Shown here one piece after another: positions 9,212-17,601 of a DNA stretch of 36,102 nucleotides. The notes under the pieces were generated by a model. The model was given only the letters and a program-made list of their open reading frames with translations. It did no database searches and was not told the origin of the DNA. The translations under genes were made by a program, and so were the position numbers. Position 1 is the stretch's first letter. Every line of letters starts with the position of its first letter. Origin of the DNA: JBOGZD01 sp050697155 (GTDB lineage: Bacteria > Actinomycetota > Thermoleophilia > Solirubrobacterales > 70-9). The stretch lies in assembly GCA_050697155.1 (NCBI GenBank), contig JBOGZD010000013.1:1-36102 (forward strand), given 5' to 3'.

Positions 9212-9454
9212 ATGAAGCTGGTGCGAATGCAGCCGGGGCGCGGCGACGTGCTGCTCGCCGAGGGTGACCCGGAGACCGAGGAGGACGAGGAGCGCCTCGT
9301 GGCCGAGTTTCGCCGCCAGCTCGAGCTCGGGATGTGGGCGGCGGTGCCGGTCGCCGACCGCGACCGCCACGACGCGGTGCTCGTGCGCGACTTCGACCAG
9401 GTCCCCCGCGACGCCGAGCGCGTCGTCTTCTTTCCCCAGGCCGCCGGCGGATGA
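9212..9454 (+). CDS. Conserved actinobacterial protein of unknown function (80 aa)
   Basis: No function recognised. The 80-residue product is acidic in the middle (DPETEEDEERLVAEFRRQLE), then has a WAAVPV strand and ends VVFFPQAAGG, which looks like a small alpha/beta protein. It has no signal peptide, membrane segment or metal-binding motif. CATAAT (9199-9204) lies 7 nt before the ATG. Its TGA overlaps the ATG of the next gene (ATGA), and that gene overlaps ilvD, so the three are probably one operon. The coding potential is supported by strong third-position GC and the overlap pattern. Confidence 0.7.
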   Translation: MKLVRMQPGRGDVLLAEGDPETEEDEERLVAEFRRQLELGMWAAVPVADRDRHDAVLVRDFDQVPRDAERVVFFPQAAGG

Positions 9455-9975
9455 GCCTGGACGACCGGCTGCCGCCGCTGTTTCGCCTGCGGCGACGATC
9501 CGAGCCGCGCCCGCCCGCCTGGGATCCGGGCCGGGAGCTGCGCGCCGAGCGGCGCGCCCGCGAGCTGCTGCGCTCGGTCGTCGGGGCCGAGGAGTACGAG
9601 ATGTACCTCGAGCTCGGCTTCCTCAGCGTGCCCGGCGCCGGGGACCCATCGAGCGGCTATGCATACCTGCTCTATCCCCACCGGCCGATCGTCGCCTACG
9701 ACCCCGGCACCGACGAGCTGCTGAGCGAGTACTGCGTCGGGTTCTGGGATCGCTCCGGGGACGGCGCCGGAGCCCGGCTGCCCGACGCGGACGACGTGCT
9801 GGCGAAGTGGATGACGCTGAAGGCCCGCGAGCGCGAGCTGATCTCGAGGGCGAACATGCACATCCCCGGACGCCAGGTCGACCCGGGGCAGGTGCGCCGC
9901 GACCTGATCCGGCTGCGCGAGTGGCGCGCGGTCCGCGGCCGCCGCCGGGGCTCCGCCGCGGGGAGCGCGGCGTGA
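9451..9975 (+). CDS. Conserved hypothetical protein (174 aa), coupled to ilvD
   Basis: The family is not recognised with certainty. The N-terminal third is Arg-rich (RERRARELLRSVVGAEEY-like), followed by a compact central region with YLELGFLSVPG, GYAYLLYPHRPIVAYDPGT and LLSEYCVGFWD, and a helical C-terminus with DVLAKWMTLKARERELI, ANMHIPGRQVDPGQV and RRDLIRLREW. No transmembrane helix or catalytic motif is evident. It overlaps the preceding 80-aa gene by 4 nt (ATGA) and ilvD by 4 nt (GTGA). The coupling implies coexpression with branched-chain amino-acid synthesis but does not prove a role in it. Confidence 0.72.
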   Translation: MSLDDRLPPLFRLRRRSEPRPPAWDPGRELRAERRARELLRSVVGAEEYEMYLELGFLSVPGAGDPSSGYAYLLYPHRPIVAYDPGTDELLSEYCVGFWDRSGDGAGARLPDADDVLAKWMTLKARERELISRANMHIPGRQVDPGQVRRDLIRLREWRAVRGRRRGSAAGSAA

Positions 9976-11660
9976 GTGCCGACGGCCCCGCAAGCCCGCC
10001 GCGCCCGCGCTCGGCCGCGGTCTTCGACGGCCCCGAGCGCGCCGCCGCACGCGCCTACATGAAGGGGATCGGCTTCGACGACGACGCGCTCGCCCGCCCG
10101 ACGATCGGGATCGCCAACACCTGGACCGAGGCGATGCCGTGCAACTACCACCTGCGCGGTCTGGCCGAGCACGTAAAGCAGGGGGTCCGCGCCGCCGGCG
10201 GCACGCCGATGGAGTTCAACACCGTCGCGATCTCGGACGGGATCACGATGGGGACCGCGGGGATGAAGACCTCACTGGTCAGCCGCGAGGTGATCGCCGA
10301 CTCGATCGAGCTCACTGCGCGCGGCTACCAGTTCGACGCCCTGGTCGCGCTGTCGGCCTGCGACAAGACGATCCCCGGCTGCGTGATGGCGCTTGCCCGC
10401 CTCGACGTCCCCTCGGTGATGCTCTACGGCGGCTCGATCGCACCCGGGCGCTGGCGCGGGCGCGACGTGACGATCGGGGACGTGTTCGAGGCGATCGGCG
10501 CTCACGCGGCAGGGGAGATGTCGGACGACGACCTGCACGAGCTCGAAGGCGCCGCCAGCCCCGGCGCCGGCGCCTGCGCCGGCCAGTTCACCGCCAACAC
10601 CATGGCCTGCGCCTTTGAGGCGCTCGGGATCTCGCCCGGCGGCTCGGCGATGGTCCCTGCCGAGGACGCCGACAAGGCGACGGTCGCCGAGCGGATCGGC
10701 GAGCTGATGATGCGGGTGCTCGCCGACGACCTGCGCCCCAGCCAGGTGATCACCCGCGAGTCGCTGGAGAACGCGATCGCCTGCGTATGCGCCTCGGGTG
10801 GCTCGACCAACGGCGTGCTGCACCTGCTCGCCGTCGCCCGCGAGGCCGGGATCGAGCTCGAGATCGACGACTTCGAGCACATCTCCAAGCGGACCCCGCT
10901 GCTGGCCGACCTGAAGCCGGGCGGCCGCTTCGTCGCCACCGACCTCTACCGCGCCGGCGGGGTGCCGCTGATCCTCAACCGGCTCGCGGAGGCGGGGATC
11001 CTGCACCGCGACGCGCTCACGGTCACCGGCCGCACGATCGGCGAGGAGGCCGAGGCGGCGAGCGAAACGCCGGGGCAGGAGGTCGTCCGCGCGCTCGCAG
11101 ACCCGCTCAAGCCCGAGGGCGGCCTGGCGATCCTGCGTGGCAACCTCGCCCCCGACGGCTCGGTGGTGAAGCTCGCCGGGACCGAGCGCAAGGGACAGAC
11201 CGGACCGGCGCGGGTGTTCGAGTCCGAGGAGGGGTGCTTCGGCGCGGTCAGGGAGCAGCGGATCGTGCCCGGCGACGTGATCGTGATCCGCAACGAGGGC
11301 CCCGCCGGGGGCCCCGGGATGCGCGAGATGCTTCAGGTGACCGCGGCGATCGTCGGCGAGGGCCTCGGCGAGGAGGTGGCGCTGATGACCGACGGGCGCT
11401 TCTCGGGCGCGACCCGGGGGCTGATGGTGGGACACGTCGCCCCCGAGGCCGTCAAGGGCGGGCCGATCGCCGCCCTGCGCGAGGGCGACCGGATCACGAT
11501 CGACGTCGAGGCCCGCCGCCTGGAGGTCGATCTGCCGCAGGACGAGATCGAGCGCCGCGTCACCGCCTACGAGGCCCCCGAGCCGAGCTACGCCGTAGGG
11601 GTGATGGCCAAGTACGCCCGCACCGTGAGCTCGGCCTCCGAGGGCGCGGTCACGAGCTAG
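9972..11660 (+). CDS. ilvD: Dihydroxy-acid dehydratase
   Basis: IlvD dehydrates dihydroxy-isovalerate and dihydroxy-methylvalerate in valine, leucine and isoleucine synthesis, using an Fe-S cluster. The 562-residue protein has the cluster-ligand regions AMPCNYHL, SACDKTIPGCVMA and GACAGQFTANTMACAFEALG, plus CASGGSTNGVLHLLA, and the C-terminal FSGATRGLMVGHVAPEA. The GTG start at 9972 overlaps the previous stop (GTGA) and gives the normal N-terminus (RSAAVFDGPERAAARAYMKG). The 3' end runs into the convergent hydrolase gene: the two reading frames overlap by 11 bp (11650-11660). Confidence 0.97.
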   Translation: MSADGPASPPRPRSAAVFDGPERAAARAYMKGIGFDDDALARPTIGIANTWTEAMPCNYHLRGLAEHVKQGVRAAGGTPMEFNTVAISDGITMGTAGMKTSLVSREVIADSIELTARGYQFDALVALSACDKTIPGCVMALARLDVPSVMLYGGSIAPGRWRGRDVTIGDVFEAIGAHAAGEMSDDDLHELEGAASPGAGACAGQFTANTMACAFEALGISPGGSAMVPAEDADKATVAERIGELMMRVLADDLRPSQVITRESLENAIACVCASGGSTNGVLHLLAVAREAGIELEIDDFEHISKRTPLLADLKPGGRFVATDLYRAGGVPLILNRLAEAGILHRDALTVTGRTIGEEAEAASETPGQEVVRALADPLKPEGGLAILRGNLAPDGSVVKLAGTERKGQTGPARVFESEEGCFGAVREQRIVPGDVIVIRNEGPAGGPGMREMLQVTAAIVGEGLGEEVALMTDGRFSGATRGLMVGHVAPEAVKGGPIAALREGDRITIDVEARRLEVDLPQDEIERRVTAYEAPEPSYAVGVMAKYARTVSSASEGAVTS

Positions 11661-12447
11661 CGTCCGCCAGGAACGTCTCGAGCACCCGGTTGAAGCGCAC
11701 CGGGCGCTCGGCCATCGGCAGGTGGCCGCAGTCTCCGAAGATCACGGTGCTCGAATTGGGCAGGCGGCTTCCGAACTCCGGCGCGTCGGCCGAGGAGACG
11801 ATCCGGTCTTCGCGGCCCCAGACGATCAGGGTCGGGGTGTCGACCTGCTCGAGGCGGTCGAGGAAGTCGTAGCCCGCGAGGCTGGCGAGCGCATCGACGA
11901 AGCCGCGATCGCCGACCCCGCCCTCGAATACCTCCCAGAGCAGCTCCGGGCGCAGGTCGAGCGGGCGCTCGACCACGTTGCGGAAGGCGAGCTCGCGGGC
12001 GCCGGGACGCGTGAACGTTCGCGCCCGCGCCTTCACCACGTAGGGCGCCGCGGCGGCCACCATCCGCGCCGCCACCTCGGTCGGCCGGCTCCGAAGCCGC
12101 GCGCTCGAGACGCCCGCCGCCGACACCAGCGTGAGCTTTGAGAAGCGTTGCGGCGCGCCGATGGCCGCCTCGGCGGCGATGAAACCGCCCATCGAGCTGC
12201 CGACGATCGCGCAATCGTCGACCCCGACCTCGTCGAGGTACCGATACAGGAACTCGGCGTAGGCGGGGATCGAGATCGGCCACGGCGGCATGGAGGAGGC
12301 GCCGAAGCCGGGCAGGTCGGGTGCGAGGACCCGGAACTTGTGCGCGAAGTGGGGGATGTTCTCGAGCCAGTTCTGCCACGCCCCCGAGAGCCCGTGCAGG
12401 AGGACGAGCGCCGGCGCCCCGGCCGGGCCCATCTCGACGTAGTTCAC
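11650..12447 (-). CDS. Alpha/beta-fold hydrolase
   Basis: The product has the classic alpha/beta-hydrolase pattern: LVLLHGLSGAWQNWLENIPH (oxyanion-hole HG), APDLPGFGASSMPP, nucleophile elbow GSSMGG (Ser), the acid strand TLIVWGREDRIV, and the catalytic His in GDCGHLPMAERP. Substrate unknown; esterase or C-C hydrolase activity is possible. The first canonical start is GTG 12447, but plausible coding sequence runs upstream in the same frame to about 12545 (DPYGNPDPDWLRIDWRTHLR) without any ATG, GTG or TTG. The true N-terminus therefore probably uses a rare codon, or the start has been lost. It lies downstream of the cyclo-ligase gene on the same strand. Confidence 0.88.
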   Translation of the reverse strand: MNYVEMGPAGAPALVLLHGLSGAWQNWLENIPHFAHKFRVLAPDLPGFGASSMPPWPISIPAYAEFLYRYLDEVGVDDCAIVGSSMGGFIAAEAAIGAPQRFSKLTLVSAAGVSSARLRSRPTEVAARMVAAAAPYVVKARARTFTRPGARELAFRNVVERPLDLRPELLWEVFEGGVGDRGFVDALASLAGYDFLDRLEQVDTPTLIVWGREDRIVSSADAPEFGSRLPNSSTVIFGDCGHLPMAERPVRFNRVLETFLADASS

Positions 12448-12595
12448 CGGCGCGCTGTCCCCCGATGCCGTCCGCAGATGAGTGCGCCAGTCGATCCGCA
12501 GCCAGTCGGGGTCTGGGTTTCCGTAGGGATCCGGTCCCTCGGCGGGGGTGGGGTCGGGGAGCGCCGTTGCGCCGCGACGCCGGTTTGCGGGCTCC

Positions 12596-13309
12596 TCAGG
12601 CGTAGCCCATGCGCTCCAGGATCGGGATCTCGTGGATCTGCGGCGGCTGGAGGTGATCCCAGAGGATGCCGCGGGGGCGCTGGTACTCGCGCTCGACCTC
12701 GATCACCGCGCGCGGGGTCGCGATCAGGTCGACGGGCAGGTCGTGGTCGATCACGGCGAGGTTCTCGCGCAGGATCTGGATCGGGTGCACCGTGGTCGCG
12801 ACCACCGTGTGGTCGTCGATCTTCCCGGCCTCGATCAGGAGGCCGTACTCGAGGTCGGAGTAGCCGCCCCCCTTGCCGATTCGCGCCCCCTTCAGGTTGA
12901 CCCCGACCGAGCCGCAGAGGACGAGATCGATCTCCGGCAGCTCCTCGTCGGCGACCACCCGGCCGTGGCGAAGCGCCCCCTTGATCGTCGCCGCCTCGCG
13001 CAGCTGCTCGGCGGAGAGCCGGCGCGGGTCCAGCAGCCGGAAGGGGTGCGGGTCACGCAGCCGGGGCACCGCCATCACCACCCGCTTGCCGTCCTCGAGC
13101 GCCTGGCGCCGCGCATGGGTCTGGGGCGAGTCGGGGTTCGCCTTGATCGTGCGCGCCCGCTTCCAGGTCCGATGCCCGGCGAGCTTCTCGGCGGCGAGCT
13201 TCGCCCCGGCGAAGTTCGGGATCCTGCCCTGCGCCCCGGGAAAGCGGGACACTCCCTCGCGGTCCATCGCCTTCCAGACTGCCCTGCGAACCTGGTCCTT
13301 GGACCTCAT
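12596..13309 (-). CDS. 5-formyltetrahydrofolate cyclo-ligase-like protein
   Basis: Resembles the 5-FTHF cyclo-ligase (MTHFS) family, which converts 5-formyl-THF to 5,10-methenyl-THF with ATP. The 237-residue protein begins with RSKDQVRRAVWKAMDREGV, a cyclo-ligase-like helix, and has the phosphate/substrate loop GARIGKGGGYSDLEYGLL. It also has VVATTVHPIQIL and a C-terminal RPRGILWDHLQ. It belongs to the longer archaeal/actinobacterial-like branch rather than to YgfA, so the exact reaction is less certain. ATG 13309 was chosen because the family sequence begins there; it is divergent from the acyltransferase gene, with only 25 bp between the two starts. Confidence 0.85.
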   Translation of the reverse strand: MRSKDQVRRAVWKAMDREGVSRFPGAQGRIPNFAGAKLAAEKLAGHRTWKRARTIKANPDSPQTHARRQALEDGKRVVMAVPRLRDPHPFRLLDPRRLSAEQLREAATIKGALRHGRVVADEELPEIDLVLCGSVGVNLKGARIGKGGGYSDLEYGLLIEAGKIDDHTVVATTVHPIQILRENLAVIDHDLPVDLIATPRAVIEVEREYQRPRGILWDHLQPPQIHEIPILERMGYA

Positions 13310-13326
13310 CGGGACGCGGATACTAT
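13299..13326 (+). promoter_or_regulatory. Sigma-A-type promoter of the acyltransferase gene
   Basis: TTGGAC (13299-13304) and TACTAT (13321-13326) are 16 bp apart. The -10 box ends 8 nt before the GTG at 13335, so the transcript would start at or next to the start codon. The -35 box overlaps the start codon of the divergent cyclo-ligase gene. Confidence 0.6.
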
Positions 13327-13334
13327 GCGCCCCG

Positions 13335-14261
13335 GTGGCCCCCGACCGGACCTCGCTCTCGCATCTCGAACCGCCCGCCGCAGACGGGGCGCAGGAGGCG
13401 GCTGCCGAAACCCTGCCCGACCGTCGTCCGAGCGACCGCATGCGCGAGCTGCTGCCGGCGATCGAGCCCGAGCGCAGGCTCGACGACTGGGGTCGCTCCG
13501 AACGGGTCGAGGGTGCGTTCGACCGCACCCTGATCGAGTTCTTCTACCGCTACTGGTTTCGGGTCGAGGCCGAGGGGATCGAGAACGTCCCCTCCGAGGG
13601 CGGCGCGCTGCTGGTCTCGAACCACGCCGGCGCGCTGCCGCCGGACGCGGCGATGATCGCCAAGGCGATCCGCGAGGAGCACCCGACTCCGAGACCGCTC
13701 TACCTCACGGTCGAGCACTTCTTCAAGGGCTATCCGGGCTTCTCGATGCTGATCCCCAAGGTCGGCGGGGTCGCCGCCCACCCCGCGAACGTCCACCGGC
13801 TGCTCTTCGACGAGCAGCAGCTCGTGCTCGTCTTCCCCGAGGGGCGCAAGGGGACCGAGAAGCTCTACAAGGACCGTTACCGCCTGCGCCGCTTCGGCCG
13901 CGGCGGCTTCGTCGAGGCGGCGATGCGCGCCGAGGCGAAGCTGGTGCCGCTGTGCGTGGTCGGCGCCGAGGAGGCGATGCCGGCGTTCGCCCAGCTCGGC
14001 TTCATGCAGCGGCTCACCGGGCTGCTCTACTTCCCGGTCACCCCGACCTTCCCGTGGCTGGGACCGCTGGGGATGCTCGCCTACCTGCCGGCGAAGTTCC
14101 GGATCCGCTTCCTCGAGCCGATCGACACCGTCGAGCTCGGCGGCGCCGACGCCGTGCACGACAAGGCCTTGGTGCAGACCGTCTCCCAGGAGATCCGCGC
14201 CCGGATCCAGGAAAGCCTGCACGGGATGGTCGCGAAACGCCGATCCGTGTGGCTCGGATGA
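13335..14261 (+). CDS. 1-acylglycerol-3-phosphate-type acyltransferase (PlsC-like)
   Basis: Lysophospholipid-acyltransferase-like protein of 308 residues. The acceptor motif appears as VSNHAGALPPDA, a variant of NHxxxxD in which His-Ala-Gly is followed by Asp further on; then VFPEGRKGTEKLYK (the FPEG motif) and FGRGGFVEAAM. Such proteins transfer acyl groups in membrane-lipid synthesis at the inner membrane face. The GTG at 13335 fits the promoter spacing; an internal ATG at 13440 is an alternative start. Its stop overlaps the ATG of the epimerase gene (ATGA), and this pair is probably a functional unit. Confidence 0.85.
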   Translation: MAPDRTSLSHLEPPAADGAQEAAAETLPDRRPSDRMRELLPAIEPERRLDDWGRSERVEGAFDRTLIEFFYRYWFRVEAEGIENVPSEGGALLVSNHAGALPPDAAMIAKAIREEHPTPRPLYLTVEHFFKGYPGFSMLIPKVGGVAAHPANVHRLLFDEQQLVLVFPEGRKGTEKLYKDRYRLRRFGRGGFVEAAMRAEAKLVPLCVVGAEEAMPAFAQLGFMQRLTGLLYFPVTPTFPWLGPLGMLAYLPAKFRIRFLEPIDTVELGGADAVHDKALVQTVSQEIRARIQESLHGMVAKRRSVWLG

Positions 14262-15388
14262 GGGTCGCGGTCCGAGACCAGCTCGCCCCCGCCGTGCGCG
14301 ACTCCGCGACCAAGCGCGTGCTGATCACCGGGCTGGCGAGCTACTGGGGCGCGAGGCTGGCGCAGGCGCTCGAGGGGTTCGAGCAGATCGAGGCGATCAT
14401 CGGGGTCGACTCCCAGGAGCCGACCCGCGAGCTGGAGCGGACCGAGTTCGTCAAGGTGAGCAACCAGCACTCGCTGCTGCAGCGGATCGTCCGCGCCGCC
14501 GAGATCGACACGGTGATCGACGCCCGGCTGGTCGTCAACTCGATCGTCGCCCGGCCGCGCGTCGCACACGAGAACAACGTGATCGGGACGATGAACATCC
14601 TCGCCGCCTGCTCGGGCGTCGACTCGCCGGTGCGCAAGGTCGTGTTCAAGAGCTCGACCCAGGCCTACGGGTGCGAGCAGGACGACCCGGCGTTCTTCAC
14701 CGAGGGGATGCGCCGCCGGCACCCCCCGCGGGCGATGCTCGAACGCGACATAGCGGACGCCGAGGAGGCGGTCGCCGACTTCTCCGACAAGCACCCCGAG
14801 GTCACGGTGACGACCCTGCGGATGGCGAACGTGCTCGGGCCCGACGTGCAGACGACCTTCACCCGGATGTTCGGGCTGCCGGCGGTGCCGATGGTGCTCG
14901 GCTTCGACCCGCGGCTGCAATTCGTCCACGAGGACGACGTCGTGCACGCGCTCGAGCACGCGGCCTTCCATCTCGTCCCGGGCGTCTACAACGTCGCCGC
15001 CGACGGCGTGCTGGCGCTCTCGGAGGCGATCTCCCTGCTCGGCAAGCGCGCGCTTCCGATCCTGCCGCCGTTCGGCACCGGGCTGATCGCCGGCCCCCTG
15101 CGGCGGCTCGGCCTGCGGATCCCCGACGAGATGGTCAACCTGATGCGCTTCGGGCGCGGGGTCGACAACCGCCTCTTCAAGGCCACGGGCTTCGACTACG
15201 ACTACACCTCACGCGAGACCGTGGTCAAGCTCGGCGAGCACCTGCGGCTCGACCCGGTGATCCGCGGCCGCGAGGAGGGCTACCACTACGAGCGCGAGGT
15301 AGAGGAGTTCCTGCGCTGGAGCCGCCACGTGCGCCGCGAACGCGACGGCGAGGGCGTTGGCGCCGACCGCGAGCCGCTCGGCTTCTGA
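14258..15388 (+). CDS. NAD-dependent epimerase/dehydratase (extended SDR)
   Basis: A 376-residue extended short-chain dehydrogenase/reductase. The nucleotide-binding turn is VLITGLASYWGARLAQALE, a variant of GxxGxxG, followed by the acidic strand end IIGVD. NVIGTMNILAAC, a Ser region KVVFKSSTQAYG and a substrate-domain stretch FVHEDDVVHALEHA are also present. The usual YxxxK is not obvious: the sequence near it reads PPRAMLERDIADAEE, so the enzyme may be catalytically divergent. The ATG overlaps the acyltransferase stop by 4 nt. The pairing with an acyltransferase suggests a lipid or sugar-lipid role (inferred). Confidence 0.85.
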   Translation: MRVAVRDQLAPAVRDSATKRVLITGLASYWGARLAQALEGFEQIEAIIGVDSQEPTRELERTEFVKVSNQHSLLQRIVRAAEIDTVIDARLVVNSIVARPRVAHENNVIGTMNILAACSGVDSPVRKVVFKSSTQAYGCEQDDPAFFTEGMRRRHPPRAMLERDIADAEEAVADFSDKHPEVTVTTLRMANVLGPDVQTTFTRMFGLPAVPMVLGFDPRLQFVHEDDVVHALEHAAFHLVPGVYNVAADGVLALSEAISLLGKRALPILPPFGTGLIAGPLRRLGLRIPDEMVNLMRFGRGVDNRLFKATGFDYDYTSRETVVKLGEHLRLDPVIRGREEGYHYEREVEEFLRWSRHVRRERDGEGVGADREPLGF

Positions 15389-15404
15389 ACGAAAACGTGC
15401 GTGC

Positions 15405-15427
15405 CGCCGGGATCTGAACCGGCGTTT
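15405..15427 (+). terminator. Terminator-like hairpin after the epimerase gene
   Basis: CGCCGG (15405-15410) pairs with CCGGCG (15419-15424), with an 8-nt loop and a short TTT directly after. It separates the acyltransferase-epimerase unit from the L,D-transpeptidase gene. Confidence 0.45.
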
Positions 15428-15483
15428 GCACCGTAGGGTCTACTGAACGGCCGTCGAATCCGGCTTTCTACACTCTCTGAACC

Positions 15484-16524
15484 GTGGGGCGCAAGTTTCA
15501 GATAGCGATCGTGCTCGCGATCGCGGCGATGCTGGTAGCGGCGGTCGCCGCCTACGCGTGGGATTCATCGCGCTCGGATGAGATCGCCGAGGGGGTACGC
15601 GTGGGGAGCACGGACGTCGGTGGGCTGACCACCGACGAGGCGACCGATCTCGTCCGCCACGAGCTGGTCACACCGCTGCGAAAGCCGGTCACGGTCAGGT
15701 TCGAGGGGGTCAAGTACCGGCTCTCGGCCGAGAATCTCGAGGTCGAGGCCGATGTCGCCGGGATGGTCGACCGCGCGCTCGACGCGAGCCGCGACGGCGG
15801 ACTGCCCGGCCGCCTCTGGCGCTACGCGACCGGGGGCGAGGTGACGGAGACGATCGAGCCCCGGGTCACGTACTCGACCGAGGCACTGGACGAGTTCGTC
15901 GCCAAGATCGAGGCCGAGGTGAACCGCGAGCCGATCGACGCGACGATCGAGCCGACCCCGACCTCGCTCGGCAAGGTCGACGGCCAGACGGGGGTCGCCC
16001 TGGTCGCCGACGAGCTTCGCTCCGAGCTCGAGACGCTCGTCCAGCGGCCCGATCACCGGACCGTCAAGGCGCCGGTGGAGACCCTGGAGCCCGAGGTGAC
16101 CGCCGACGAGCTCGCCGAGGCCTATCCGACCTACGTGACCGTCGATCGCTCGAACTTCCAGCTTCGACACTGGCAGAACCTCGAGCTTGCCAAGACCTAC
16201 ACGATCGCCGTCGGCGCGATCGGCTTCGACACCCCGGCGGGCGTCTACAACATCCAGAACAAGGCGGTCGACCCGGCCTGGAGCGTGCCCGACTCCGACT
16301 GGGCCGGCGACCTCGCAGGGACCGTGGTCCCCGGCGGCGTGCCCGAGAACCCGCTCAGGGAGCGCTGGATGGGGATTTTCGACGGCGCCGGCATCCACGG
16401 CACCGACGACACGGGCTCGCTCGGCAGCGCCGCGTCGCACGGATGCATCCGGATGTCGGTGCCGGACGTGGTCGAGCTGTACGACCAGGTGGACGTCGGG
16501 ACGCCCATCTATATCGGCGGTTAG
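15484..16524 (+). CDS. Membrane-anchored L,D-transpeptidase (YkuD domain)
   Basis: Cross-links peptidoglycan between meso-diaminopimelate residues. The 346-residue protein has an N-terminal hydrophobic anchor (about 6-24), a peptidoglycan-binding-type region with VRVGSTDVGGLTTDEAT (PG_binding_4-like) to about residue 210, and a C-terminal YkuD domain. That domain has TPAGVYNI, GIHGTDD and the catalytic motif SHGCIRM near residue 320. The GTG start is preceded by TACACT (15469-15474) at 9 nt, suggesting leaderless transcription. A single-gene unit bounded by hairpins on both sides. Confidence 0.94.
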   Translation: MGRKFQIAIVLAIAAMLVAAVAAYAWDSSRSDEIAEGVRVGSTDVGGLTTDEATDLVRHELVTPLRKPVTVRFEGVKYRLSAENLEVEADVAGMVDRALDASRDGGLPGRLWRYATGGEVTETIEPRVTYSTEALDEFVAKIEAEVNREPIDATIEPTPTSLGKVDGQTGVALVADELRSELETLVQRPDHRTVKAPVETLEPEVTADELAEAYPTYVTVDRSNFQLRHWQNLELAKTYTIAVGAIGFDTPAGVYNIQNKAVDPAWSVPDSDWAGDLAGTVVPGGVPENPLRERWMGIFDGAGIHGTDDTGSLGSAASHGCIRMSVPDVVELYDQVDVGTPIYIGG

Positions 16525-16568
16525 GGCCTCCGGCTCGGGCGTCGCGGGGCCGCCAGGGGGAGAGCGGT

Positions 16569-16603
16569 GGCGCTTTCCTCTCGCATAGCGAGAGAAAGGC
16601 GCC
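16569..16603 (+). terminator. Strong hairpin between L,D-transpeptidase and xer genes
   Basis: A stem of about 16 bp, with one bulge, is formed by the arms GGCGCTTTCCTCTCGC and GCGAGAGAAAGGCGCC, which overlap at a four-base loop. There is no clear T-run. It probably ends transcription of the L,D-transpeptidase gene. Confidence 0.5.
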
Positions 16604-16642
16604 AATGGCAGGCTTGGGCGGGGCTGCGGCGAACTCCCGGGC

Positions 16643-17566
16643 ATGGCCATCCCCAGCGATGAGCTGAAGCTGGCGCCGGCGTGGGAGAACGCCCTGTCCG
16701 CCTTCCTACGTGACCTACATACACGGGGAGCGTCGCCGGCGACGATCCGCGCCTACCGCCGCGACCTATCGGAGCTGGGCGCCTGGGCTACCGAGCGCGG
16801 CCAGGACCCCGGCGCGCTCGTCTACCGCGACTTTCGGTCCTACGCCGCCGCGCTGTCCGAGCGTCGCCTCGCGAGGGCGAGCATCGCCCGCAAGCTCGCG
16901 GCCGCGCGCAGCTTCCACGAACACCTGGTCCACACCGGGGTCGCGGCGGACAACCCGGCGGAGCTGCTGCCGACGCCAAAGCGCGGCTCGCGCCTGCCGC
17001 GGGTGCTGGGACCTGACGAGGTCGCGGGGCTGCTCGACCGGATCCCGGCCCGGACGCCGCTCGAGGTTCGCGACCGGGCGCTGTTCGAGCTCGCCTACTC
17101 GTGCGGGCTGCGCGCCGACGAGATGATCGGGCTCGACCTCGGCGACGTCGACTTCGACTCCGAGACCGTGAGGGTGACCGGCAAGGGCAGCAAGACCCGG
17201 ATCCTGCCGGTGGGCGAGCCCGCGCAGCGGGCGTTGCGCCGCTACCTGGAGGCGGCCCGGCCGGCGCTTGACGACGCCCGCCGCGCGGAGCCGGCGCTGT
17301 TCATCTCACGCCGCGGCCGGCGTCTCTCGCCATCCGACATCCGCCGCCGGCTTCAGAAGTGGGTGCGCGAGGCGGCCGTCGCCGGACGGGTCTCGCCGCA
17401 CACGCTGCGGCACTCGTTCGCCACCCACATGCTCGAGGGAGGCGCCGACCTGCGCTCGATCCAGGAGCTGCTCGGCCACGCGAGCGTCGGCACGACCCAG
17501 ATCTACACCCGCGTGGAGCCCTCACGCCTGCGTCGGGAGTACGCAAAGGCCCACCCGCGCGCATGA
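16643..17566 (+). CDS. Tyrosine recombinase XerC/XerD family
   Basis: Likely the chromosomal dimer-resolution recombinase acting at dif. The 307-residue protein has the SAM-like core-binding N-terminal domain (about 10-100) and a catalytic domain with Arg in GLRADEM (near 156), Lys in TGKGSKTR, HxxR in HTLRHSFATHML (253-256), LGHAS (near 278) and the nucleophile Tyr in TTQIYTRVEPSRLR (near 287). All catalytic residues are present. It is typically single and unlinked to integrated elements, unlike the integrase at 31.9 kb. Whether it is XerC-like or XerD-like cannot be settled here. It is 36 bp before the sigma-factor gene. Confidence 0.92.
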   Translation: MAIPSDELKLAPAWENALSAFLRDLHTRGASPATIRAYRRDLSELGAWATERGQDPGALVYRDFRSYAAALSERRLARASIARKLAAARSFHEHLVHTGVAADNPAELLPTPKRGSRLPRVLGPDEVAGLLDRIPARTPLEVRDRALFELAYSCGLRADEMIGLDLGDVDFDSETVRVTGKGSKTRILPVGEPAQRALRRYLEAARPALDDARRAEPALFISRRGRRLSPSDIRRRLQKWVREAAVAGRVSPHTLRHSFATHMLEGGADLRSIQELLGHASVGTTQIYTRVEPSRLRREYAKAHPRA

Positions 17567-17601
17567 GCCTTCGCAAGTAGGGTTTCGTAGGAGGGAGCGC
17601 G

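Noticed and set aside
10272..11435. Minus-strand open frame opposite ilvD
   Set aside because: Mirror frame of ilvD with no independent start signals.
15401..15480. tRNA- or tmRNA-like 3' end on the minus strand (GGATCTGAACCGG near 15410)
   Set aside because: The T-loop does not fit (TTCAGAT), no acceptor or anticodon arm can be drawn in the 95-bp gap, and the same bases form a simple terminator hairpin.
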